Shown in pieces: positions 1 through 11,013 of a DNA stretch of 64,000 nt (position 1 is its first letter; each line of letters begins with the position of its first letter). A program made the translations under genes and the position numbers. The notes under the pieces are model-generated. The model had not been told where the DNA came from and did no database searches. It saw only the letters and a program-made list of their open reading frames with translations. Source of the DNA: Rhodosporidiobolus odoratus (lineage: Eukaryota > Basidiomycota > Microbotryomycetes > Sporidiobolales > Sporidiobolaceae). The stretch lies in assembly GCA_034387635.1 (NCBI GenBank), contig JAOANU010000003.1:682001-746000 (forward strand). Reading direction: 5' to 3'.

Positions 1-69
1 ACCGACTGCAAACAGGCTTCCGCTCGGGTTTCAGCAGTCTGTGCTCACCTAGATTCAGCTGTGTGCACC

Positions 70-3000
70 ATGTGCAAGCCTCTCCTTTGCCTTTGCCTTC
101 TCCTCTGCTTACTACCACCGGCTGTCGCCCAGTTACATTCGCCCAGCACTTCCCTTCCGGCTCCTTCCCCTTCGCTCTCTTCGACGCTCACTGTTAGCTC
201 CACGCCCTCATCAGCACCGACAGGCAATAGTACAGTCGCTAGTGCAGTCCTCAGCTTTGCCAACGCCTTTCCATCCACCGTCCCCACCTCCTCACCTCTT
301 CCCGAGCGTCCCGCTCCTCCAGCTCGACCTCGCCTCGATACTCACCTCACTCCCGTCTGGGGCATCGCAGGTAGTCTCTTGATCTCGTCGGGACTCGCGG
401 TGGGCTTGGCAGGGTCGTACCTACGCCGGTACGCCTCGCTTTTATCGGACAAAGTGGGGCCGATCGCCGGGAGAGCTTGCTGACCATTTTTCGTGGTCAA
501 TCAACATCGACCACAGTCTACTCCACTTCCTCGCTGGGTTCTATACACTCGCAGTAGTAGTCCTACTCATCATCCTCCACTACGCTGGACGACATTTTTC
601 AGTCAAGGTGTGTGTGTATGCGAACTCGGACCCATTGCTCACCGACGCGAAGCTCTCCTCGAGACGGGTTTAGCTCACCTCTCTCCCGTATACAGCTACA
701 AGCCGTCTATCTAGTCGTTTGTATCGTCTCAGGAAGCTGCCTGGGTGCCCTCTGCCTCGTCTTTGACCGCCTCGCCCTCTCCCTCTCCGGTGCGCTCGCC
801 GGCTTCTCGACCTCCATCTTCCTCCTCTCGACTCGCAACGACTCGCTCATCCGCCCAGTTGGACTCCGCTACATCCTCATATCTGGTGTGTTCATCCATC
901 CTGCACGCGTTTATGGCCGAGCGAGACGACGGTGGCGTTGCTGACCCGCCTCTTCGGTCTCTCCTCTTCCGCTCGACCAGGCCTGATCGTTGGCGGTTGC
1001 GCTCTCTCCTCCTTTCCTAAACTCAGCCGCGCCACCGTCCTCGTCTGCTCGTCTCTCGTCGGAGCCTTTGTCACCCTCGTCGGTGTCGACTGCTTCGCTT
1101 CCACCGGCCTTAAGTGGGTTTTTCCGTTGGCCGTCTTTTCTCTCACCGAGCAAACCGATTCATTTCTCTTGCTTCACAGGGAGTTTTACGTCTACTCTCT
1201 TGGCTTCTCAAGACTCTTCCCAAAACTACAAGGGCACTACGTGCGCTCACTCCGCTTTTTCTCTTGCTCCCGCGAGGACTGACCATCTCGTGCTTCTCCT
1301 GTAGTACATCACTACCGTCATCGAAGTTGAGCTAGGTCTTACCGGAGCGCTTTTCATTTGCATGATGGTCTTCCAGTCTCGCTTCTACCGGATGTTCAAG
1401 AAGAAGGATGCGGACGCACAACGAGCGAAGCAGGACCTGGTCGCCAGGGAACAAAAGGTCGGGGATCGCCAGCGTCGCATGAGTCGTCAGCAGCTCAGCG
1501 AGTGGGAGGAGAAATACGGCACGGGCACGATGAGCAGCGACGAGCGGACCCTGTATGCCGGCGAAGGGATGGAAAAGGTTCGTTCGAGCGGATCTGGCTC
1601 GACCATCCTCTCTACCAAGTCCCCCTCCGGCGCTCGTTCGATCGACTTCCTGCCTAAGCTCGACCTCGGCGAGTTTGGCGCGTCGCCCTCCCGTCTCACC
1701 CATAGTCCGCCTACCCCCGCTCTGCCGCCTCCGCCCAAGCGGGCAAGCACCATGGCCTCTCGCCCCGTCCTCGCCACTATACAGCCTTCCGAACCCAGTG
1801 CCGAATGGAACTCCTACGTCTCGGCTCGCAAGGTTGGCGTTGCCGTTCCACAACCCTCCCATTCTCATCGCGCCTCGCGCACTATATCAATGTATTCCTC
1901 CCTTTCCCGTCCGTCCTTCTCGCCGCAAGTTCAGCTCAGCCTTCCTGATGGCCAGCTTGCGGACGAGGACGACGACGACCTTCCCCTCGCCATCGCTGCT
2001 CGCACTCGCTCGAGCCCTTCTCTCCGTCGCCCCTTGACAATGTACGATGTCTCCCCACCTCTTCCCTCGGTATCTTCCCCCGCCATTCCTCGTTCCCATT
2101 CTCGCGCAGCATCTCTCGCCATGCCCGCCGTTCTCTCCGCGCCCGTCTCTCCACCACCGCCTTCTCGCTCGCCATCCCGCTCGCCAGTCCTCACTCGCAC
2201 GACCGGCACCCTTATCGACCTGACCGAGCCGAGCAAGTTCGACCCGTACCAACAGAGGAACCGTGAGACCTCGAGAGACGCGGAGAGGGTCGTCATAGGT
2301 GATAGGAGAAGAACGCAGCAAGCGAAGGACGACAAGAGGAAGAGCGAGGGGCCGAAAATCATGGACTTTGGAGAGCTGGAAGAGAGGCATAAGAAGAGGA
2401 TGTCGATGTGCGTTTCTTTCTCTGTCTGGGTGCAAGCGAGCAGGTTGAACTGACCTGCCTCATTGTTACACGTGATCAGGCTGCAAACCACTGCGAATGA
2501 CCACGTCGCCACCGAGACAGCCAAGAAGCAGTACAAGACCCAGCAGCAAGCCGAGGCCGACTACCAACGCCGCAAAGAGGCCGACTCGACTCGTAGGCGC
2601 AGCATCTCCAATTTATACCTTGCTGGCGACGCGCCTAGGTCCTCTTCCTCCGAAGCTCGTCGTCGCTCCTCCGCCTCGATCAGCGGGTTGAGCACTCTCC
2701 TCAAGCTCGGTAGCGGCATGGAGAGGTCATCCTCCTCGCTCGAGGTTCCTCAGCTGCCGTCCGGCCAACGTCGCGCCTCCGACGTCCCTCGCCCTCGTCA
2801 CCACTCCACCCAGTCTTTGTCCTCGCGCCCTACCTTGCCCCCGCAACCACATTCGCCTTCTCGTGGCTCGCTCTCCTCTCGCCCCAAAACGACTCGCCGT
2901 CACTCCCTCGGTACACTTCTTGAAGCTTCGTTGGAGACGAACAGCATCGCCGCTGACTTGGCCGAGCTTGCGCCGCCTCAGAGACCATTCGTGGCGGATG

Positions 3001-3233
3001 AGCCACTGCAGAGGAGGGGGAGGAGTCCGCCGCCGAGTGGTCAGGAGAGGGTTGAGAAGGTCAACGAGTGGAGGAGGAGCAGTCCGGGAAGAGGTTCGCC
3101 GTCGATGGTCGGGAGGCAGGTAGTGGACGACACCGGCAGGGGAGAGTTCGGCGTACTTCCGCAGGTGCAGCAGCAACAGCAGCTGGCTGAGACGCAGGGG
3201 ACGAAGAAGAAGAACAGCTGGCTTGCTTACTGA
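70..3233 (+). CDS. DUF4203 (TMEM198/TM7S3-like) membrane protein with long cytosolic tail
   Basis: My model is join(70..428, 517..607, 696..885, 981..1113, 1180..1240, 1305..2407, 2480..3233), which stays in frame and gives 896 residues. The first ~20 residues (MCKPLLCLCLLLCLLPPAVA) form a signal peptide. A Ser/Pro-rich lumenal stretch follows, then roughly seven hydrophobic segments spread over exons 1-6. This is the arrangement of the TMEM198/TM7SF3-like DUF4203 domain, usually placed in plasma or vacuolar membranes. After the last membrane segment (around 1305-1380) a charged cytosolic tail of about 600 residues begins with FYRMFKKKDA. It is Ser/Pro/Arg-rich and probably disordered, with many possible phosphosites. 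The molecular function of DUF4203 proteins in fungi is not settled, and I do not assign one. The domain call rests on topology and hydrophobic pattern rather than on an invariant motif. Confidence 0.72.
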
Positions 3234-3845
3234 GACGCGGGTATTCAGTCGATTTCTCCCCTTTCCTTCCTCCCTTCTCCCCTTTTCTTATCTTTCTTGC
3301 GCAAATCTCTCACACGCCCACGTCTCATTCTCTTCTCAGAGCTTCCCGCCGCATACCCATAGACCCTCTAGCATCTCTTTGTCCGGTTCTACGTTTGACA
3401 GACACTTTTCTCAATCAACTTGTTTCGATCTTCAATTCCCCCTTGCACGCACGTACGCACGTAATTTGCCTATCTCTCGCTGGTCCTTGCTTCTTTGTAG
3501 CCGTTGTCCTTTTTACATTGCAGCTCATTTTCCTCCTTTCGACGCCGATAAGAAACGGGCTGTTACTTCCCCGGCTTGCCTGTGTCAACCAAGCTCTCGA
3601 GCTGTCTCAACTTACTTATTAGGCTGAGCGACAAGACGTAATGTGAGATAGGCAAGGGAGATCTGCGGAGCGCGACGGTCTACAACAAGCGGAAATGACA
3701 GAGCAAAGGACGATATAGACGGTCAAGGGGAGATATGGTAGGTCATGACAAGCAACTGAGAGACAATGGGTATCTAGGACAAGCGACAGGGGACGAAAGA
3801 AACGAAAATCTGGTAGGAAGAAAAGCAAGCCCTCAATCGCTCTCA
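3234..3845. other. Convergent 3' intergenic region
   Basis: This lies between the stop codons of two convergent genes. The left half is CT-rich and fits a 3' untranslated region. I see no conserved coding sequence, RNA gene or repeat. Confidence 0.5.
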
Positions 3846-6155
3846 TCATTCCCTTCCGAGCAGCGGCTCTTCCTCCCCACCCCTGCTGCCACCCTGCCTC
3901 CCCTTCGCCGCCTGCCTCTCCACCCCACTCGCTGCGACATCTTCGACCCCAACATTCGGTACTGATCTGTAGTCCTCCTCGCTGTCGGTGTGGACGTGGG
4001 TGTGATCGTCCGTAGCGCCCGCCGGCAGGGCATCGCGGTGCAATCCCGTCCAGTGAGGAAAGCTAGTGAGGCCGTTGAAGATGAAAGTTCCGTAGACGAG
4101 GAGAGCGAAGCTAGACAGGCCCCAGGCCCAGGGACAGAGATTAATTGGTTCAATGAATGAATGAAAGGGAAGAAGGCGAGAGCAGGACGTACCCGACCAC
4201 CTGCAGCGGCTTGAAGGTCTCCCAGCCTAGGAAGAGAGAGACGGCCCAGATCCCGATGGTGCGGCAGGAGTCGATGGTCGAGCGAGCGGTAGCAGATACG
4301 CTGTTCCAGACAGGGTAGGTTGGTCAATTCGAGGGCTTCGCGGTTGAGACCCGAAGGATGGCAGAACGAAACGTACGTGCGTGTCACGGCGAGACCGCAG
4401 CTGTAGTGGTGAGCGATCAGGGTCAATGGGAAGCCTACCGGGTCACGGCAGCGAAAGAATCGAAGATCAGAAAGAGCGGGGTGGCGAGGGGCGACGCACA
4501 AGTTGAAGCAAGCGATCGAAAACGCGATCACGACACTACTGCTCCACACCTTCGGGTAATCCACGATCTGGTGGAACCCGGCTTTGATGTCGAAGTAGCC
4601 TCCTTCACCGGCGGGTGTGGCGCCATAGAAGCGATAGGCAAGGAGAAGGGCGCTGGCGGTCGTGATAAGCCCGAAGAAACCTTCGTACCCGGCAGCGAGC
4701 TACGGAGGGGCCGCATCAGCTGGAGAAAAGGGGGGAAGAGAACGCGAGGTGGAGGGGAAGGGCAGAAAGAGAAAGAAACGCACCAAAGGCTCTACGCTGC
4801 AGTGCTCCATGACGCGCTCTTCGATGACAAACTGGGAAGCGGCTATACATGGAGACACTCAGCGACTGTTCCTACACTGTCAAATCTGGGGCGGGATGCG
4901 AACTGGGGCATGTGCACGTACTGAAAATCTGCGCAATCAAGACCAAAGCGACTCCGACAAGTGGGCTTACACCTCCATCCTCAGCAGCACCCGCAACATC
5001 GGAAGACGGCGCAGGCTGGTTGCCGATCGAAGCGGCGACGCCGACGATAGCGACACCGAGCATGCAAACGCCAAGCGAGACCCACTGAGCGCGAGTAAGG
5101 GTGCGCTTGAGAAAGACGACGGAAAAGAGACCGACCCAGCTGCGACAAACAAGCGAGGTAAGGTTCACCTGACCAGAGCTAGAATGGTTGGGTTGGCGAG
5201 AAAAACACGCACAGAACGAGTGCACCCCTCAACATCTGATACACGCTGACCGGCACGAAGAGCAACCCCGCGCCCATAGCGGTGGTTCCGAGCACGTCGC
5301 ATGCAGCAGGTAACCAAAACAGCACTGCATCACTCCACTTCATCCCCCTTCCCCCTTCAGCCCCAGCAGCGGCAGCCACGCTTCCTGAGCTCTTCAGAGG
5401 CGGGCGAATGCCTGCTTCGGTATCGTGTGCGCCGGCAGAGTCGTACACCGAGGCAGTAAGCGAGTAAGGCGTGGCCGTGCCGGAGCCACCTTCGCGCTGG
5501 AGGGACAGACTCGACTCGCCAAACCCGATGGCACTCTCGTCTGGCCTGCTTAGTGGCGCAGCGGAGAGGCGCGAGGTCTCGTGATGAAGGGCGGAAGTGC
5601 GGTCGACGGTAGAGGCGGAACGGCGGGAGGCAATGCGGAAGGGGTTTAGGCGAGAGTTGAGGAAGAGGAAGGCGACGAGGCAGAGCATTTCGCCGAGGAA
5701 CATTACGCCGGTTTCTGCAGATGATCGCGGAGCATGTCAGTGGGCGTAAGTCATTCTGACCGGGAGGGGCGAGCAGAACGGAGGGATGTAGCCCGAAGCG
5801 AGAGAACGGGTCAAAAAAGAAAGTGCGGAAAAGTGTCACGCACGCCAAACGGGTTCTGCATGGGCCACCGTCAGTAGATCATGTCAGAGCTGGTCTTACA
5901 GGAGCACCGGGCGTGAAAAAGCAGGACGTACGTTCAAAGTTGCCCCTCTTTGCAGGATCCGGACTGTCGCAATTCTCAACGCACTGCATGTCCTGGTACT
6001 TTGTCCACAAGCCTAGGGGAGCAAAGTCGTGAATGCGATCCTCAGACAAGTCAGAAAGGAAGAGACTCGCTGTTAGAACAGCCAGTGAGGAGCATTCCCC
6101 CGACGAGGAGAACAATGAGGGTGGCCGAAGGAGCCTTGGGCGGAGTCGTCGCCAT
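3846..6155 (-). CDS. SLC35F6-like drug/metabolite transporter family protein
   Basis: This is a multi-pass membrane protein of the drug/metabolite transporter superfamily, closest to SLC35F6. The start MATTPPKAPSATLIVLLVGG is followed by LTGCSNSLWTKYQD, then by NCDSPDP, FLGEML and a segment with VYQMLRGALVL, all in the order expected for this family. Near the C-terminus come LLVYGTFIFNGL and a cytosolic tail ending EEEPLLGRE. Exons read so far: 6155..6071, 6012..5932, 5855..5844, 5714..5213, 5139..4922, then further exons to 3846. Intron 1 appears to have a GC donor (GCGAGT) because only that junction restores the conserved reading. Exon 3 is 12 nt long. SLC35F6 proteins are reported in lysosomal or mitochondrial membranes; the substrate is unknown, so I give no transport role. 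Confidence 0.8.
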
Positions 6156-6860
6156 GGTGTTGGCTGTGATTGAGCTCTATCGCTGTTTGACAGATTGGAT
6201 CGATTGTCGGACTTCGAGTCGCTTAAAGGGGGTCGGCTGGTGAGAGGGGATCCGGAGTGTGGGGAAACTGGCGATGAGAGGACAACGAGTTGTAGGCGAA
6301 ACAGGGGTGCGTGGAGTATGTCTTGTCTGATTCTTCGGATCCTATCAAACGAGTTTTAGGCGATCTGGAAGAACGAGTGTAATAGCGCGATAAGGTACTC
6401 GTGTACTCGCCGTGTCCTCGCTCTTCGGCTGCCTCATAGTCATGCAGAGAAGCTTCCTCCTTCCCGCTCAATTTACACGAGCTCGACTTCGACCGCTGCG
6501 GTTCGAAGCGGAGCCTGGAAAGGCAAGAAGAACCACCACAGCCAAACACAGGCCAGATAAGTCCAACTTGCAAAGCGCCAACATTCTGCAAGGGCCTGGT
6601 AGTCACGCCAAGACAGTACCACTAGTTGGCGAGAGGGTGACGGAAGACGAGGGAGAGAGGGTACGACGAAAAGGCAAGTGGGGGAGAGAACGGTATGCAA
6701 AGGGTTCGAATGGGAACAGTCGGTACAGAAGATAGGGGGCACGGCGACAATTGACACAGCTGAGCAGAGGGGATGTGGAGGAAAGACGGAGGTATGTACA
6801 ATATAGACGACGGGAAAGGGAAAAATATGAACATCGAGGAAAACGGGAAAGGGGCCAACC
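6156..6860. other. Intergenic region upstream of the SLC35F6-like gene
   Basis: About 700 bp separate the start of the transporter gene from the stop codon of the next minus-strand gene. It must contain the transporter promoter and the neighbour's 3' end. The right half is purine-rich on the plus strand. No gene is seen. Confidence 0.5.
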
Positions 6861-8255
6861 TCATATAGCATTGAGCTTCCGGCTAAGCTTTTTGCCCATT
6901 TTGTGCGCCCCAAACTTGACGTCGAGCTTGAACCCGTCAAAGCTGCGCTTCATGCCGTGCACTCCCGCATCCAACGCACTGCCGTCCATTTTGGGCGGAC
7001 GCATGCTCGGCGCGTGGCCCGCTTTGATCGCCTTGGTGTACCCGCTCTCTGTTCCACCATTAACGGTGGAGCCTCCGAGCGACAGCTGTGCTGTAGATTC
7101 GGCGAGAGAATGGCCGTCCGAAGAAGGGTTGGTGCGAGGGACGTAGGAAGGCGCGGGAGGTTGGTAGGATGCCGTAGTGTGCTGTACTGGAGTCGACGCC
7201 GAGCGAAGTTTCGAGGTGGTAGTTTGACTGCCGTAACCTGGGCCCATGCGGTCGTAGGCTCCGTAAGAAGATCCGCCATACAAGGAGGAAGGAGAGGATG
7301 GGCCGCGAGGGGAGGGAGCTGAGGGCACTGAGAGGGACCCAGACATGTCGAGTGAGCCACGGTGATGACTTGCGAGGTAAGAAGGTACAGCTGATAGAGT
7401 CGAGGATGGATGATGTCGAGAAGATTGATGTTGAGAGGAGGAAGCGGTGCGGTGCGTTGATTGGTAGGTATAAGGGGAAGATTCGAAGCCGGAGTCGGCG
7501 GAAGACGAAGATGACGATGAAGCCGAGTCGTCGTCGCGAGGCGGGTTCTCAGCTGCCGCCGCTTGTCGTTTTTGTACATGTATCGGAGTTGCCGTTCGAA
7601 ATTGCACATCTGTGGAAGACGCATGTGAGCCACGTTGTTCGCCTCTAGATGCAGTTACGCTGTCGGATCGAGGCGTGAGGGCGGAGCGGCAGGTGTACAA
7701 GAGAAGAGGTAAGGGTGAAAAGGGAAGCCGAACGGTTCTTTACGCACATTCCGAGTCGTGGGCGACGCCCTGCTCGTCCACCACCAGATTGCTTTTGGTA
7801 ATCTCATCCGGCCGTCGCTTCGTTTTGTGCCTCTCCCTCCTCTCCTTGTTCTTCTCCCTCGCCTCCTCAATCTTCTGCTGCAGTCTCCCTCCTCCCGTCG
7901 CACCCTGGCCCGTCCCGCCGCCGTAGCTTCCGCCTCGCGCCGTATTCGTCCCAACATACCCTCCCGTCGTATAGGCTGATGCTGCACTGCCATATCCCGT
8001 TGTTCCCACCGCGCCTCCACCCAAGGTTCCGTAGCTGTGGGCCGCCTGGTAGCCGGTATGTCCAACTCCCCCTAGCGCGGTTGCGTGGCCGTAAGTTATT
8101 GGTCCCCTGCTCCATTGACTGGGCGGGGGTAGGACGCTGCCAGTTCGCTCTTCTCGGCGAAGCTTGTTGCGGGTAGTCTTTGGTGCGGATCCTCCGGTGC
8201 TTCCCCCTGGAGGTCGACCGTCTGGGGAAAGAATGGAGTGGGTACGCGCTGACAT
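6861..8255 (-). CDS. Low-complexity Gly/Ser/Tyr-rich protein of unknown function
   Basis: Two exons, complement(join(6861..7659, 7744..8255)), give 436 residues in frame; the intron has a GTAAAG donor and ACAG acceptor. I do not recognise a family. The N-terminal third starts MSARTHSILSPDGRPPGG and has a Gly/Thr/Tyr-rich stretch (residues ~50-110). A short basic, probably helical segment follows (KIEEAREKNKERRERHKTKR, about residues 130-150). The centre is a Ser/His-rich disordered run, and the C-terminus is basic and Phe-rich (MKRSFDGFKLDVKFGAHKMG) and ends KKLSRKLNAI. The helical segment and the C-terminal block are the most protein-like parts and could be conserved. The start codon is the first ATG after a 466-bp region shared with the divergent FPG gene. 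Confidence 0.6.
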
Positions 8256-8721
8256 GTGTGCGCGCCCAGCAAAGGTGCTTGTAGAGGCAGAATGGGTAAC
8301 GAGACGAGGGGGATAAGAAGGCCGAGGAGGGGAGGCAGGTCAAGAGAGGAGAGTATGTGACGAATGGGAGTTGGTCGTGGGTCCCAGTTGAGTGCTACAC
8401 AGTAGCACTGAGTATGTCAAAGCCAGAGTATAGAAGTGTCGAAACAGGTCCCCCGATTCTCTTATAACCTCCGCTTTCTCATCCGAGCGAGAAGGTGACC
8501 AACATTCCTAGTCCAACACTACTCGAACTACGCCTCTACAACCTCCAGGTCGCATACAGACTGCCTTACGGAGTGTTTCCGTGCCATCCGCGATCGTCCC
8601 GTCATAGTCGACGTCCTCCTCCATTCAGCTTCTCAACATCGTCGAGACAGACATCATCGCCAGCGTCATCCTTTGTCGCCTATCCTGTGCCTCTCTCTTC
8701 GCATAGGAAGACGAGTGAACG
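8256..8721. other. Divergent promoter region (low-complexity gene / FPG)
   Basis: This 466-bp gap separates two genes transcribed away from each other and should hold both promoters. CT-rich tracts occur on the plus strand shortly before the FPG start codon. I see no further gene. Confidence 0.5.
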
Positions 8722-10731
8722 ATGCCAGAATTACCCGAGGTCGAGGCAGCTCGCAAAAGGCTTGAAAAGTAAGCTCGTTTGTCTGGTTTTCCTTTTTCCC
8801 TCGACCCGTTTTCCTCTTGCCCTCCCTGCTCTCTTGCTAGAGCGAGTCTCGTTCACCTTCTTCGTGCAGGCTTGCGAAAGGGAAGAAGATCCACAAGGTC
8901 CTCGCTAATGAGGACAACATCGTCTTCAGTGGAACAACGCACGCTGCCTTCGTTAGTGACTTCCCCTCTTGTCAAGGTCTTTCCGCAGCTCCAAGTCGTC
9001 TTGACCCGTCGAGTCACCCTACATAGGCTACGTCCATTGAGGGTAAGACTGTACGGGACGTGCGGCGCCTAGGCAAGAATTTCTACGTCCGTCCTTTCAG
9101 CTCGCAGGTTGTCCTTGTCCTCCTCCTGACCTTCTTGCTCCTCGCAGCTCATCCTGTCAAGCCCTCCTTATCCGTTATTCCACTTTGGAATGTCTGGTAT
9201 GGCTCACATCCTCGGCGAGCCGTCGCCCGTATACCGCGTCCCTCGATCCAGCAAAAATGCAGACTGGCCGCCAAAATACCTCAAGACGTGTATAACCTTT
9301 GTCGAAGCCGATGGAAAGACAGAGGGAGAGGTCAAAGGAGAGGGAATGCAGGTGCTAGGCGAATGGGCCTTTTGCGACCCAAGACGGCTCGGGAGAATCA
9401 AGCTTGTTGACGTCGAGGATGGCGCAGAGGTAGAGGATGTGCCGCCTCTCAGCGATCTCGGTGAGTCGCAGTATCGGCTGACCCCTCGTGCATCCTTCAC
9501 TGCTGAGGAGCAGGCAGAGGATGATCGCGATGGTCCTTCACACGCGCTGACAGCTTTTCTTCCTCGCAGGCGCTGACCCACTCCTCAACATGCCATCTCT
9601 GGATTCTCTCCGCGCATCTCTCGCCAAGCGGAACGCACCTATCAAGGCTGTGTTGCTAGATCAGAATGGAGTGCGCTTGAACCGCTCATTCCGATCTGCC
9701 GCGCTTTCGCTAAGCTATCTTGCTTTCTCCGCAGCCTTTCTGCGGGCTGGGCAGTACGATCTCTCTTTCACCCTCTTTGCACTGCGATCGGTGCTGATGT
9801 TAAGCTCTCAAGACTACATGGTCGACGAGATCCTCTTCCAGTCTGCCATCGTATGTATGCTCCATCCTCCGTCTTCCGGCTCTCTGCTGACGACCCCTTC
9901 TACTTACTCTCAATAGCACCCTTCACACACCTCATCAGCTCTCGACAGCGCCTTAACATCCCAGGCACCTTCCAACCCTTCTCTCGATCCGCTCGAAACC
10001 CTGCACAAGAACATCGTCTATGTGACCGAGACGGCGGTCGAAGCCGATGCCGATGCGGAGAGATTTCCAAAGGAGTGGCTTTTCCATGCGAGATGGGGTA
10101 AGGGGAAGAAACAGGCGGCCGAATTCAAGCTGGTGCGCGCACACTCCTGTCTATGTCGCGTCGAAAAGGCATTGCTTTGAGAGGCTTGCAGCTGACCGCA
10201 CGTTCCGTGTAACTCTGATCGACAGGCCGACGGCTCTACTTCTCCCCTCTCCTTCCTCACCGTCGGCGGACGGACCTCCTGCGTCGTCGACACAGTTCAG
10301 GTTCTTCCGCCCGACCTCGCAGCCAAAGCTAAGGCGAAAAAGACGCCACGGAAGAAACGCTCGCGCACAAAGGACGAAGACGACGAAGAGGTGGAAGATG
10401 AGGCTGAGTTGGAGGAAGAAGCGATGGAAATGGACGAGGAGGAAAAAAAGACGGAGGTGGTACGTCTCTTGTCCTCTGCCCCTGACGTATTGTATGGGCA
10501 AAGCTGATTAGAGCTACTGCGAGACAGACCTCTCCGCATTTCAAGCGCACAAAAAGGCTGAAGCTGCTCAAAACCGAACTGAACGAACTGAACGAGGACG
10601 ACGACGAGCCCAAGCCGAAGGTGCTCTTCCAGCGGATTCCTTTGCTTGTTATATCTATTTGAACTGATCCCTTACGCTATGTGCAGATACATAGCTCGGA
10701 GCGAGCAAAGAAGCGGGAAAGCGGCGAGTAG
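8722..10731 (+). CDS. FPG1: Formamidopyrimidine-DNA glycosylase (Fpg/MutM type, zincless)
   Basis: This is a base-excision repair enzyme that removes oxidised purines and cleaves the strand by beta/delta elimination. The start MPELPEVE gives the catalytic N-terminal proline and glutamate of the family. The hairpin lysine lies in RRLGKNFYL. FHFGMSGMAHILGE and the helix-two-turn-helix region GLGNYMVDEIL follow. The usual zinc finger is absent; instead there is WLFHARWGKGKK and later FLTVGGRTSCVV, as in plant and fungal zincless Fpg. Eleven exons: 8722..8768, 8870..8951, 9027..9086, 9148..9460, 9570..9670, 9735..9753, 9813..9850, 9917..10132, 10226..10459, 10528..10620, 10687..10731. Together they give 415 residues. 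The tail has a basic nuclear-localisation-like run (KKTPRKKRSR) followed by long acidic stretches. Exon 6 is only 19 nt and completes the GLGNY motif. Confidence 0.93.
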
Positions 10732-11013
10732 CAGGAGCCAAAGCGGATGACCTTCTCAAACCGGTTTCTCGTTGTTTACCGTCTGTTTGCTGCCCGTGCG
10801 CTTAGCGGTATAATACGCACTCCTCAGTACGATATCGAATACTTCCTCTGCGCACGCCTCCGATCTAGCCCTCTCCCGTCGTACCGACCGTTTCCTTCTC
10901 CCCCTCGGGTTCCTTCCTCCAAGTTCCGGCCGTCCTCCGATCTCGATGACTGGACAAGGCTTTCTCCCTCTTCCTCGACACCTCTTCTTCTTGGAAACAG
11001 ACTGCAACACTAC

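Noticed and set aside
10747..11013. Upstream in-frame start (10747) for the Ser/Pro-rich gene
   Set aside because: It lies 16 bp after the FPG stop, leaving no promoter, and the added residues show no domain.
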